Below are positions 12,100 through 26,005 of a stretch of 64,000 nt of DNA, one piece after another (positions within the stretch are counted from its first letter, which is position 1; each line of letters opens with the position of its first letter). The translations under genes and the position numbers were made by a program. Source of the stretch: Nymphaea colorata (lineage: Eukaryota; Streptophyta; Magnoliopsida; Nymphaeales; Nymphaeaceae); assembly GCF_008831285.2 (NCBI RefSeq), contig NC_045147.1, positions 17,152,854 through 17,216,853 of the forward strand. Reading direction: 5' to 3'. The notes below the pieces were generated by a model. It did no database searches. It was not told the DNA's origin and was given only the letters and a program-made list of their open reading frames with translations.

Positions 12100-12393
12100 C
12101 TTCATGCTTCCACCTCTTGGCTCTCTCTCTCTCTCATCTCCTTTCCTTTCTGCCCTTCCATCACCAGCACTTTCCTCTTCCAAACGTAGAGGAGGAAGAG
12201 GCTGAAACGAGGGAACAGGAATCATACCTGCTTCTGCACCTCGACTCTTTTTTCCTTTTTTCCTTGCAGTTGCTTCTTTTCTGTTCTTCACTCTGGTTTT
12301 ACCCTCACGTGCTCGTCACTGTCTTCTCAGCTCAACAACTCCAATCCTACCACCGACCAGTACCAGAAGAAACTCGAGCGTTAGATGGTGAAC
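12100..12393 (+). other. First-exon-like segment: pyrimidine-rich leader ending ATGGTGAACG before a GT donor
   Basis: A CT-rich leader is followed by ATGGTGAACG at 12384-12393, directly abutting GTGAGTG, a strong donor. A 10-base coding first exon of this form (MVN plus one base) is what plant ribosomal protein eL42 (L44/L36a) genes use. The following exon (PKTKKTYCK...) was not found up to 15.2 kb, so this is at best an orphan 5' end, a non-coding transcript start or coincidence. Confidence 0.2.
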
Positions 12394-12399
12394 GGTGAG

Positions 12400-13698
12400 T
12401 GCATGTCTCTCTTGGTTTTATTCCGCATCAAGCTGCAGTTGGGGATCCCCTGTTCTCCCTCTTGCTAGATTGTTTTCTTTTCTGTTCCGTTTTTTGCACC
12501 ATTTTCTAGCATTTCTTTGCTGTTTATTTTTGCACCATTATGTAACATTTGCATCATTTGGATTGGGTTTTGGGACACATTACTGTAAAGTGTTGAGCTT
12601 GGATCAAACAGTCCCATTTTCTTTATATTCTTTACATTCTCTGTTGTGTTTTCGACAGTTACAGATCAATACAGTCTCATTGTCTTATATAGTCGTGTTT
12701 TTCTTTCTTTATAGAAACTGTAACACCGCGCTCTCCTGCATCGTTTTTTACACTAGAAGTATTATGCTACATAAAGAATGAACGGCAGTGGGTGTCAAAT
12801 GTGACATGGGAGAACATAATGGACCATTTGTGTGATGGTTTACGAACCAGTGTTTCTGATAATTAATTGTTTGGAAGTATAGCTATTACGTTTTCTCATT
12901 AATCTAGGAATACAATTAACATCAAGATGTATATGACTCTGGGTAACTCTGTAGTTGTGTTTTCTGTAATTGCTTAACCTATATGAAGAAGATAAGTATC
13001 TTCCCCAAGCATCCGGTAGTATCTAAACCATTCTTTAGTATATAAATGTTCGGAGCCTTCTCCATAAGAAGACATGCTTCAATATTCACTACCACAAAGG
13101 TGTCTTCTGGAAACCTCTGTTGACGTGCTTTTTGAGAAGATGCTGCATCATTCTGTGATCCTGCTTTGTGCCTGACACTTTAAATCATCCATGCATGTGA
13201 AATCATGTACACATGTGTCTTAGTGTTTCAGTTACCCTTCTGTGTTATTATTGGGTATGCAGCTAGATTTCAAGCTCCACTCTATCTCACTCCTTCGTTT
13301 TGGGGCTGTATTCTATTTCTCAGGACTTCAGGGGTCTTTGAAGTAGTGTGATGTGATAAACAAGGATTTTCTGTGATGCAAAAATGTGTAGTTGAGTTCA
13401 TGTTTATTTGCTGCTACTTGAGGTAGGACAGTTATTACTGGGATGGATGTGACTCATGGAAAGCTGCTGTATTTATGGTTACTTTGTCTTCAGACATCTT
13501 GTTTTCAATGGGTATGGTCATGGTGGGTGCAATAGCAAGTACAAGGAAATCTATCTCTTGCTGCATTTTAGCGGTGTTGTCTGTGCTGAACTTAATTTTT
13601 CGTGAAGTGTGAAATTGATCTCCCTAACTGACATGGAAAAAAGTAATATAGCGAGAGGCTCCTTTTCAGAGAAGAACATGGGTGCATGTGCAACAAGG

Positions 13699-13730
<32 letters not shown>

Positions 13731-15250
13731 TCACACGCTCACATGCAACTAACAAGCTATGAGTCTACCAATCGTTTAACTCAAACAGAAAAAAAAAAAA
13801 AATGGCCATTGCCGCACCCAAGCTGCATTATGGCAATACTTCTGAAGAGTCTGTATGTCTTAGAGGAGGTCCAAATGGGGCATCAAAGGTCAGGACTAAA
13901 GCAGATTTCTGATGGTATGCCAACAATAAATGTCGAACTTACAAGAGAACCTTTTCCTATTAGCAGCTGGCAGTTTGTCTCTTATTAAATTCATAAATAA
14001 TCAATTTACGGAACCATGGCTAAAGACGGGCTTTTCTAACTAGCCGTTCCATTTCTTCTTCCAAATTGGTGTATTTTTTAAGGTTCGTTTGCCAAACTGG
14101 TTATTTAAGCAATTAAGGTATGATATATGATTTATGTAGGGAGTGAAGGTCCCTGTTTCATACAGGTCAAGGTTGTAGTTCCTTGACGTTTGTGGTCTGC
14201 TGATGTCCAAGCTGTGCAGTTCGAGGGGTGTGGTGTTGGCTCGGATGCACCTGTCTGAAACTCCTTACCAGATTCAACCTGTCTGATGATACTGTTGACC
14301 ACAGAAACTTGGGCTCATGTTCTGCGGATGCATTGACAGGTAAAAAGTTCAGAAAAGTTCCATAAAAAAAAATGGCTTCTTCAATCTTCAAAACTGCACA
14401 GGGATGGAGCGGGTTGCCGGAAGATGATAACCAAGGCTTAAGCTGAGGTGGCAAAGTATCAGAAGCTTACTGGTAAAAAGCTTGTAGTGGCATGGTGAGT
14501 GCTGAATCCGGACCAGCAAAATGAAGATCCAGGCTTTCTGCTGAGCCATCTTTACCTGCTTTCTCTAACGTGCTTTTAAAAATTTGAACAGAATCAATTT
14601 CAAAAAGTTTTTATATTAAATCTGTATCATGATCACTTAGATGAGATTGAAAAGGTAGTTGATGTTTAACTTCAACCTAGAGCTCATTGCAGCAGGTTTA
14701 TCTATTTAACTAATTACAGTATTGGATCCTCGTGGAGAAGATGAACTCATTGTAGTCATATTTTTGCTGTTATACCTGTCTCAAATAATTTTTCTCTCTC
14801 ATTCTTTCTGAATATGTTGGGAAATGGCCACCTAGGCATTCTGGATGAAATTGCCTCGGTGCTGATCTAATGTCAAGGAGTTCATGCAAATTATGGTTTC
14901 TCCTTTGTGATAAACACGTAATTCCCTAATGGAGTGCTTTTCTTTAGCCCACGAAGGTCTCTGTTGCAATGTATAACTTCGACTGTCATAAAAAACAGAC
15001 AGAATTTGAAACCACCAAAGGCCAGGCAATTCATGGACCCTGTTATTCACTTTGGCGTTTTATGCTGCCCCGGAATGCAACAAAGTCGAAGTCTCGCTGC
15101 TTGGATGAAGTAGTTTCCTCGTGTACAAGGAAAGCGTCTTGTGTCTTGAATATGTACCAGAACACATTTGATATTTACTACGTCAAGCAAGGTTTTTCAT
15201 TGTATTCCTGATATGAAGATAGATTTTCCATTGCATTCCTTGCGTGCTAG
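12400..15250. other. Intergenic, no gene recognised; one exon-like segment at about 14167-14340
   Basis: A (TA)n(CA)n microsatellite lies at about 13699-13730. The segment 14167-14340 is bordered by CAG and GTAAAA and is less AT-rich than its surroundings, but no reading frame stays open with sense, so at most it is a non-coding exon. Nothing else recognisable. Confidence 0.4.
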
Positions 15251-15251
15251 C

Positions 15252-16919
<1,668 letters not shown>

Positions 16920-17177
16920 GGGTTATGAGGGGCTGGAGAAAACAAGGGGAGAAGGCAAGGACTGAGGAAGGGCTGTTGCTTGCAGCAAGTGGTCTCTGTC
17001 TTTGTATTTGTAGCCTTGTCGAGCTGCTTCCGGTGGTGGTGGTGGTGGGATGGTGGCGTCGTGGACCATACTACTTTTTACAGCATCATGGTGTCAGAGC
17101 AGCAGAGGACAAGTAGTGAAATTGCAGCCAATGGCTTAAGTCTTTTACCCTTCTATTCCCTTTTTCCTGGAGTTAAA

Positions 17178-17190
17178 TTTTTTTATATGT
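17178..17190 (-). promoter_or_regulatory. Candidate TATA box of the peroxidase gene
   Basis: On the minus strand ACATATAAAAAAA lies about 260-295 bases upstream of the possible start codons. It is the best TATA-like match in the upstream region, but the distance is long, so the assignment is tentative. Confidence 0.3.
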
Positions 17191-20100
17191 TTTCCATTAA
17201 CGATTTTACCTTTGTTTTATTTTCTGTTTCCGTGAGAAAATATCTTCCTGTCCCAATCTTTTTCACATGGTTTCACCAAGGAAACTCTGGAGAGAGCGAG
17301 AGCGATAAAGAGATAGAGAAAGATCACGTACTTGTTATGATACTGGACAAAAAAGTCAAGATTGCTTTTGATTTCGTCATAGTTTTGAACAGGGAAGATG
17401 AAATTTGACCTGAATTCCTTCAAGCTGCATAACATGAGACAAGGGTAGTTGGTTTTCTTGACATAATTTTTATTAAGCACTGCACATATGCCTCTTACAG
17501 CTTTGCTGACGAACTGATACTGACAACTTAATAATGTAATGAATGTTGTTGACATTGTTTTCCCTTGCTAAAGCCGCTACCCGAGGTGCCCTGGTCAGTT
17601 CGTGGATCACTCTTTCATAGTCGTTGTAGTAGTGTTTCAAATGGTTAATCTACGGCTTTTGTGGTCGATTCGCATCCATAACATATTGTTTTGTTCAAAA
17701 AATCTATTAGTGCAGATTTATGCAACACTATGTTACAGGCTATGTGTTACAGGCTATGTGACATGCGTACGTTTAAATTGCTCAGGTAGCCGCATCGATG
17801 AGCATGGCGACATGGGTGCATGGTCACGATTGCATTTTAAAACATTTAAAATTATATTTTAAAACTTAATTTTTTCTTTTTAATTTTATTTTTTTCTTCT
17901 TTTATATTTCCCTTCCACTAAGATTTTATATTTTCCTCCATTTTTTTCTTTAATTTGGGTTTTTTTTTGTAGATTATAAGACTAACATTGTTTTTTTTTT
18001 CATTTTATCATTTTTTAGAATATAAAATTTGTTATACTCGCATACCCACAATCTTTCAAAATTATTATGTCCTTACCCAAACCCGTACCATACCTGCATC
18101 CATGTGACATAGGCTACATAGTTCCATAAAGCTGCCCCCAACATTTGAGGCAAATTTAATAGACAATAACAATTTGTTCCTGGTGCCAAATGACCTCTTA
18201 ATGTCTAATCTAATCTAAAGGTCTGAACCAACAAGTTGAAGCTCTAAAAGCTATCCACGGTTTGGCATAATCGAAATAGCTACACGATTCCTCCAAGCTA
18301 ATTCAAAACAAGATAGTCAATGTCTTTCCTTGTGCTGTATGTGTGTGACAACTTTGGGCATGAACGAAATAACTCCAAGCTAATTCAAAGAAGACTGAAG
18401 ATATGTCAACGTCTTTTGTGTGAGTGCTTGCCTCAGAAAGGATGGTACCCTTTTTCTTGGAAGCAGTTTGCAGAACCTTTGAGTATCTAATTAACCTTGG
18501 AAGCTTTAGCCCTCACTTCTCACTTGGGTGGTGGCATTCCCTTCCCACTCACCTAAAATCACCTAAAATGAAGTAGACTTCCATCTACGGCCTATCTTAG
18601 CATGCCTTCCCCCACCTTAAGGATTGTAAAGAAAGAAAACTGAGGGTTCCTAACCTGATATTTTGAGGTTCTTGGATACACTGCAGGTTATGTGACATGT
18701 CTTTTTATCTTGTACAGTTTGCCTCCACTTCTGCTTTTTTGCTTCTTTTACCACTCAATTTCTGCAGGTTCGACCAAGGACCCAATGCAATTCACCTGCA
18801 ACTTTGTGCAATTACATTTCAGGAATCAGTTTTCTAAACGTTCCCCAAAAAAACTGAAATTGCGCAGATGTAGTGGACATGTTGGGGCAAGTTAGACTTT
18901 TCCTAGATCAGTTTATTAAAAGCGTCTGCAAGGAAAGAAATTTAAGGAAAAAAAAAAAGACTTTCCAAAACTTGGAAGTAAAAAAACGTAGTTTCGAATC
19001 ACAAAAAGCATACATCCTTGGTGCTGCTGGGAATATGAAAAGCACTTGTAAATTAAAATGGAATGGGAAGCTTATCCCCGGCAGAGTTGCGTCGGGGAAA
19101 TTCAGACAGCAATTATGCAGGTACGTTGCACCCGATACCTATGCTTTCTGCAGTCCACGTTGCAGGCAACTATATCTCTTTAAGACATCACATCGCTTGT
19201 TACAGAATAAAGTGAAATATGCCACCAAGAGGAATAATTCCTTCCATAGGGCGATCTCTATCTCCTCTCTCTTTATATTTATATGAGGAAATTTATAACT
19301 TGAACCATGGATAGCACACCTGTAGTACCATTGGTCTCTTAAAACTCGGGAGCAAAAAAAAAAAAATAATGACCTTTGAAACGTAATTGCACATTTTGTG
19401 TCAAATTACTTTGCACCATCCATCTCTCTCTCTCTCTCTGCACTAGGCTAGAGATAATGCATAGTTTAATAAGTTAGCTAAACAGTGCTTTAGGTGCTCT
19501 TTCCACACATTTGTGGTTAGTTACTTTCTGCTTCGTTGGTTCTCTCTGTTGTGGCGATGCTAAGAATATAGGCTCATTGAATGCAATTGTTGCAGTTGAT
19601 AAATCACAATTGAAAACCCAAGTAATTCTTTTTTTTCTTTTTCTCAATATTCTGTCCAATGCAAGGGCTGCATGATTAAACACTCACAAAACCATGCTTG
19701 GACTGTTTATGAATTTTCGATGCATGGATGAGATTGTATGGCCTCTGGTTTCCACAAAGTCTAGATCATCAAGATCCTTTTAGTCATATATACTATATGC
19801 TCGAAAATAATAATTCGGCTTTAAATAGTAAAAATCTCATCACCACATTTCTAGGTATCTGAACTTCTAGTGCAATTCAATCATTCCACAAGTTTTTGTG
19901 CAATTACAGTGTATGGGAACTGTTTTCTACAGCTAGAGACCTGTACAGTTGCAGTGTATGGCATCTGTTCTCCATAGCTAGAACCTTTCTGGGCACCCCA
20001 CCATCGCACCAGCAATAAATTTTTTTCTTTTATTGGAGAGGCACACCTTTCTTGGGCAAGGGAAACTGACTTGACTTGTTTGATGCCATCACTGTTTCTG

Positions 20101-21360
20101 TGTGGAAGAAAGCAGCACTACAACCATCAAAACCCTGCTTTGGCTACGTGACAAAAGTTAATATGGACGGTGGGGAATGCGCCATTGTCCGTTGAAGGAT
20201 GTCCAACTGATCCTCCTGTTGGGCATCACTGCCCACGTTGGTAGCCTCCATGAACGGACTACCGTTGTACGTTCAAGGGCGAAGATGTTACGAATGGCTG
20301 CGTGCGGCATGCCTTCCAGATGAATAATCATCAAGCTGCCCAGCAGTTTAAGCCCCTTGGCAAGGGTCTCATTATGGTCTCATGAGTACACTATACTTAC
20401 AGGCCCACAGGTTTAGTAATCAAATTTTATCTCACCCGAAAGGCAACTTGATCTCAGTTTTTGTCCGGTGTTTATTCATGGTTGAACTCCGGCTCATTGA
20501 CATCAACTTCATGGAGAACAACGCAAGATCTGCTTGTTAGGATCATGTTCTCTGGAAATTTGCCTGCCCAAGCTTTATTTTTCATGAAAGAGCAGCTACA
20601 CTGATTAGAATCCAAGTATGGGTGGGGGAGCATCAACATGTTCATGTCTGCACATATGCCAAGCTGCAACGAAACTCGAGCTAAACCTGAGACAAGAAGC
20701 ACCAACCATGAACTCCGGAAATGGTCTAGTTTGAGCTCCGCTAAGTTGGGAACAATGAATTTTCTTTTGAAAAGAAAAACCTCTCCGGTTGGAGAAGTGA
20801 CAGGTTGCACCCTTGGCATGCTGAATCTATACCATCTTCAGCTATGATGATTATTGTATCAGCAAACTTATATGCTTTTGTTCATCAATGTCATTCAAGT
20901 TTAACCATGCTCCAGAGAAGCTACTTGAGTTTCGCTTGTTTATGCGTACGAGAATGGCATGTTGCTCATCCTTGACTCCTTAGTAAATCGAGCTCCCAGC
21001 TCAAACAGGTCAAACTCAAGCAGCTCAACTCATAATGCAGGCCTGCACACGCATCCGCACTTTCTCAATATTAAACAGAGATTTGTTGTTAACCAGAATA
21101 TACTTAAAATGGACTCTAAAATCGTGCTTACTTCATCTTGGTACTAGCAATATCCATGATTGTCGGGGGTTGTGCTTCCTCAATGTTAGTAATTAGTACC
21201 CAACAGTATCCATGATTCCTGGAATTTATAGCCTTACAAAACCAGCATTGGCTAACCAAGGGGCTTAATTACAGATAAAAACATTTACTCCTGGCAAGCG
21301 GCACAACAAATTACATGGAGAAGGGAGTCCCCAGTCTCAAGATTGTGATTCTTCCCTGCC

Positions 21361-21497
21361 CAATGTACATAGCTCGCTGCACAAGCAGGTCCAGTTAGCT
21401 CCAGTAAGATAGAAGCCCCCAGATCCTTTCTTGGCCCATGTACACAGCACGCTGCACATGCAGGTCAATTTTTCACTAGCACCAGTAAGATGGAATC
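21361..21497. repeat. Imperfect tandem duplication, about 75-bp unit, two copies
   Basis: ATGTACATAGCTCGCTGCAC at 21363 recurs as ATGTACACAGCACGCTGCAC at 21438, each followed by a GCAGGTC motif and then CCAGTAAGAT. The two copies differ by substitutions and a short indel. It lies just 3' of the MenA stop codon and may be transcribed in its 3' UTR. Confidence 0.75.
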
Positions 21498-21600
21498 CAT
21501 TGCCGCTGGCTGATTGAAAAAAGGGGAACAGACTGGATGCTTAGAGGAAATTATCTATGCATTACTTCCTTGTCCCTTTCATGAGTCACCATTGAAGAAT

Positions 21601-24600
21601 TCAAATAACCACCATCTTCCTTGCCACAACCAGACCAGCAGTTAATGCAGCTCCAAACAGCGTATGAAGCCGGACACAATAATATTTTGCCATGAAAATT
21701 TTGATCTTGTTCTGTAAGAGAAATTGCTTTTAAGACGGCACCTCCAACAAAAGAACATATAGTGAAAAGAATAGGGGCTATAACTTACACTATGATTTTG
21801 CTCAACGTAATTAATAACCATTCTTCCTATTGGTAGAGTAAGCATGCACAGAAACTGGAAACAACACCAAGTCAAGCAGAATAAGAATGCATGAATTGGA
21901 AAAACAGGCAGCCAAAAGAACAAACACTGACAAAGCACAAAACTTACTAAGCATGATAAAGGAAGAGTCTTCAGTATAACCGTAGCTGATAAAACCACAT
22001 ATAATGTCACAACCAGAGCCTTCACCACAACAGATCCCGTGTTTGTTCCCATTCTAACCTGTAATACAGCGAAAATAGATGCATAAGCAAGACAACTGCC
22101 CTGGCTTTTCAGAGAGCTAAGCAATAGTTTCATTCTTTGTTCATGGAATTATGAGTACCAGAGGAGAAAGTTTGCCAACAGCACGGTCTTCATCAACCTG
22201 GGAATTCGTTTACTATGTTAAACAAATTAAGAAGATGACTGAAATCATGAGAACACATCTAGAATATGACCTGATGAAAGTGACTACAAAGGAGAATCAG
22301 TGCTGTTGTCAAGCCCACAAGTATCGATGCAGATGCAATGTGAACTGTCAAGGGGAGTTGAATAGCTTCACTGAAAAACCATGCTATAAATCTCTTACAG
22401 GTCTGCAAACACAGAAAAATGAACAGATAAATACTGGAACTGACATCATTAACTTTTTACCTCTTGCTCCCTTGTGATAGGTAGAATGCAGTAGTTGCAA
22501 GAGGACCGAAGGCTAGAAAACAAAGTGGTTCTCCCAGTCCTTTGTAACTGAGCCGGAACGGAGGGCACTGCATTCATTGATCAGCGAGAAACTTTAAGAC
22601 CCCAGGTCAAATGCAATTACAATATTCATTTCTTCAGAATGATGCTCACATCTCCACATCCGGAGACCCAATTTCTTTCAATTTAACCAGTTAAGCTTCA
22701 CAAAAATAATTCAAGCCAAAAAATAGATAAAAAGTTAGAAACAGCAACAAAAGAGCAAATTGAAGTCTCCTGCATTAAATGGACGTGTATTTAATACATA
22801 TGATTGCAAAGTCTTATTATCCTGATCAATAACAAGATGACAAAAAAAAAGGAAAATGTACTCACAATTATTAACCATTGAGGCATGCTCTAGAGTACAT
22901 GATAAGATGAACACAGTGAATTCTAAATAGCACAAACACTTCAGAAGACGAGAGAGACATCCATTTCATCTTTGCAAGTCGACTGCCAGTTGTAAGAGGA
23001 CTCCTGGACTGGGGCCATTCCAACTTTCTTTTGCATGTATGCTTGTAAAATTTATTAACTCTTCATTGGAAATAGCCAATTACTACGCCTAGGTGAGAAA
23101 GTTGAGAAAAGGGTACGGTGTACGAAGAATTGGCACCAACACTAGCAGCATGGACTTTACCATCTTGCTACTGGATTGCGGCAGATGATTTCCTACTAGC
23201 TAAGCATTTCCCTCACTCGCACCCCATCAGAGTAAGTGCCTTTAAAAGAATAAAGTCCACCGCGTCATTTTGAACATGATGAATGACACATATGGCAGTT
23301 GTCCATTGCTCGAAATGATGCACAGAGGCACCATCTACATGCAGCCCCTCAAAAGATTGGCGCAAATACTCATATGACACCAACATAAGGTGGTGTAAAA
23401 TGCTGAAAGCAGTCAATTCGAACTGGAAAAATTGAACCAAATCGATGAAACGAAAAAAAAAAGGAAAATCACTAATGCACCGATTTAACAACATGGTCTC
23501 AAAGGCACTTGTGACCAGAAGTATGACAACCAGAAAACTTAGTGAAAAACATGAACGGGAAAAATGTATCGATTTGAATGAGGATTGACCATAATCGACC
23601 ATATAAACTCATAAGAACGCTGAAAATATCAAGCAGGAGGACGGCTATCGAAACTACATTTTCTAGTTAGTCAACCGGGTTCTTACCTGATAAACATATC
23701 CGCAAACTATGGAGCCAATTAACAATGCGATAGCTCGGAGATCACCCCCTTGGACGCAAGCATAGATGAGGCCGGCTAATCCAGCAGCAAGGAATACATT
23801 GGCAGCGTAAAGAGTTGCATCACGACTACAGATTCAAACAAATGAAACGGTTTTCTTCACATACAAAGAAGCACCAAGAGAAAGAGAATTTACGCAGTGC
23901 TGATGAGAACTGTCACCTGCCAACGATGTTCACCACGGACTCTTTTTTGTTCTTATCGACGCCCGTGTCCGAATCGAAAACATCATTACTGTCACGTCAA
24001 GCTTTGTTACGTAAACAAGCTGAATTTCAGGCAAAACCAAAGCTTGCAGCCACGACTAGGATCCAGCAAGCGATAATACGAGAAACATTACCTCAAATTG
24101 AGCCAAACGATAATGAAGATAGACGCGAACAAGAGCACAAAGTACCGCCCGGCGTGAAAAATCCCCGTCTGGAAATACGACACCGAGCTACCAACCTGCA
24201 AATATGCATAGATTTCACTACAATTTGGTGGCACCAAATAACAGAACATTACGGTGCCGAAGGATCGGTAGACTGACACTAAGCGGAATGAGCGCAACAG
24301 TGTAAATAGGAAGTTTCACCGCCCTCCATATCAGCGTTGCCCTAGAAATCTGTTCTTCCTCTTCCCTCCCGCCATCTTCCTCGCGTGTCTGCGAATCGAG
24401 AGCGTCTATTGGAGCATAGTGCGCGTAATCGCCAGCGCTTTGGCGAGACCGGAGGTGCGCTTCCTGAGGGCGCTTCCGGCAAAGGACGAGTGAGCTGAAG
24501 GCCGGAACACTGCTGAGGGTTGTGGCGGTCAAGAAGGAAACTGGGGAGGGCTGTAACGCTTGGTGGCGGTGGGGGGTGCAAAGGCGAGAAGGAGGAAGGC

Positions 24601-24637
24601 TGAGGGCGAGAGAGAGCGCGGAAGAGGAGGACGCCAT
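21601..24637 (-). CDS. ABC4: 1,4-dihydroxy-2-naphthoate polyprenyltransferase, chloroplastic (MenA/ABC4)
   Basis: UbiA-family membrane prenyltransferase that attaches the phytyl chain to dihydroxynaphthoate in phylloquinone (vitamin K1) synthesis in plastids. Ten exons join without breaks: 24637-24278, 24195-24092, 23988-23917, 23825-23687, 22567-22461, 22370-22271, 22197-22159, 22058-21948, 21854-21789 and 21711-21601 (402 residues). Residues 1 to about 80 are Ser/Leu-rich and look like a transit peptide. Motifs: ISRATLIWRAVKLPIY, first Asp-rich motif NDVFDSDTGVDKNKKESVVN, CPPFRLSYKGLGEPLCF, LCSHFHQ joined to VDEDRAVGKLSPLVR (second Asp motif), FMAKYYCVRLHTLFGAAL at the C-terminus. ATG at 24637 is chosen because it opens a normal transit peptide; the frame could start at 24703. 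The usual tyrosine and phenylalanine of NDVYDFD are F and S here. Confidence 0.92.
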
Positions 24638-24747
24638 TGGTGCAGAAGGACATGGCAAGGGGAAGGTCTCCCAGCCATCTTCACAATTCCCCCCCTTCGC
24701 CAAATATGAAAACTTTCAAGAGATGGCGGCCGCGGCAAATCTCCTAC

Positions 24748-24876
24748 CTCCTGCATTATCGTCCACTCGTTCCGGAAGAACATGTCCGACGTGGCTTTCA
24801 CTGCGTCGAGGGGCACTGTGAGGATGTACCACCACAGTGGGTGTTGGATCTCCTCCGAGATGAAAAGAGTTTGAAT
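24748..24876 (-). other. Unassigned exon-like segment upstream of the MenA gene
   Basis: A 129-base stretch (43 codons, phase 0 at both ends) bordered by TTCAG and GTAGGA on the minus strand. It encodes a well-composed peptide including EEIQHPLWWYILTVPLDAV followed by KATSDMFFRNEWTIMQE. It is richer in G+C than its flanks and ends 111 bases before the MenA start codon. I recognise no family. It could be an exon of an unknown gene, a gene fragment or a chance open frame. Confidence 0.35.
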
Positions 24877-25399
24877 CTGAATTCAATTTCGGGCCCATTC
24901 TGAAAACATTGCTGAAAGCAAAGCATGGTCCTTAGCAAGTAAATAACAAGTGAGTTTTGATTAGTCAGATTCTCTTCCCAGCTGCAATGACGCTTTTAGT
25001 TTCACTTTCATATTTCATAATTGGGAGCCTGTGCTGTATTAACGATGCTTCACCAGTTCGATTTTTTTGTGGATGTTATTAATCTGTGTTGTGGTGCAGC
25101 ACCAAATTTTTTATTAACAAATAATTAATGAATACAAACTATATATATAGCAAAAGCGAAGACAGAAAATCAAACCCTGTGCATAACTTCAATCCACAGA
25201 TAGATGATCCCACACCCTGGCAGAATTAATAGGATTCAGTGTCTTTATCAGGACTACAGTTGCAGATTTCAGTTTTACTCTGTTCCAATCAACCATTTGG
25301 TGACCCATGCCCTTTATTCCCATCTCCAAACAGCTTTCTCCAATTTCTGTCTTCACTTCCGCGAAAACGTAACACAAGACATGGAACATAAGCAGCGAC

Positions 25400-25620
25400 A
25401 GTTCTCCATTCCTGTCCTGTAAACGAAGGCGAAGGTTCTGGTCTCCCTTTGCCTTTCCACTCCAAGATCCATTACACAGCATATTCCTCATATCCTCCCA
25501 AATACAGTTCCATGGCGCTCCCGGAGTTCGACCTCCACTTTCATGAATCTTTGTATTTCGCCATTTCCATATTCCCCACACTACTCTAGGGAATGCCAAC
25601 AGCCAACATTTTCCAATGAT
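25400..25620 (-). mobile_element. LINE ORF2 3' fragment
   Basis: The minus-strand frame starts FPRVVWGIWKWRNTKIHE, the WxIWKxRNxxIFE signature that follows the zinc-binding reverse-transcriptase domain in plant non-LTR elements, and continues through WNCIWEDM. Nothing of the reverse transcriptase core is present nearby, so this is a 3' scrap. Confidence 0.6.
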
Positions 25621-25917
25621 TTGTTATTTGTTCAAACATGAAGTGTCTTTTTATGATGTTTTCTTGAAGTTCTTGTCCTCTTCCAATATAAATGTCTCGA
25701 GTCAAACGGCCCTCTGTGCCAGATAAACAGAGTTCTCCTTGGCATTCTGAATCACTCTAAATGCAATTCGTATGCTCCCTTACTGTTCCCCTTCAAAATA
25801 AACAGTGAATCGAAATTGGACCGTGTACCCAACTTGGCACGCACTGATAGATTGCAACTTTTTAAATGTTGAAAGAAGTATTCACCGGAATGTTGATAGA
25901 AGTAACTTTTTGAGTAA

Positions 25918-26005
25918 GGGTGGGTATCGGGAAGGGCCGGGCCGGGCCCGGGATTTTCCCGGCCCATACCAGGCCCAGCCGGCCCGACCCGACGCCCAGC
26001 CTTAC
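25918..26005. repeat. GC-rich palindromic patch
   Basis: In AT-rich surroundings, GGGCCGGGCCGGG is followed by a near-perfect inverted repeat of GGGCCCGGGA and TTCCCGGCCC around a short spacer (about 25934-25964), then more GGCCC blocks. Such GGGCCGGG-rich patches are dispersed repeats in many plant genomes; the family is not identified here. Confidence 0.5.

Larger units (their letters stand above)
16920..21600. other. Intergenic region without recognised genes
   Basis: Upstream region of the peroxidase, a T-rich stretch at 17840-18010, a (TGG)n run at about 17029-17052, and AT-rich sequence with no ORF showing a family motif. ORFs such as 18873-19286 (plus) are low-complexity lysine-rich translations. 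A tandem duplication lies near 21363-21497 in the probable 3' flank of the MenA gene. Confidence 0.5.

Noticed and set aside
17087-17100. TGGTGTCAGAGC, resembling the copia primer-binding site TGGTATCAGAGC
   Set aside because: No LTR edge before it and no gag-like frame after it; one mismatch in a short motif is easily chance.
18873-19286. 137-residue plus-strand ORF
   Set aside because: Lysine-rich translation of AT-rich DNA, no motif, no splice context.
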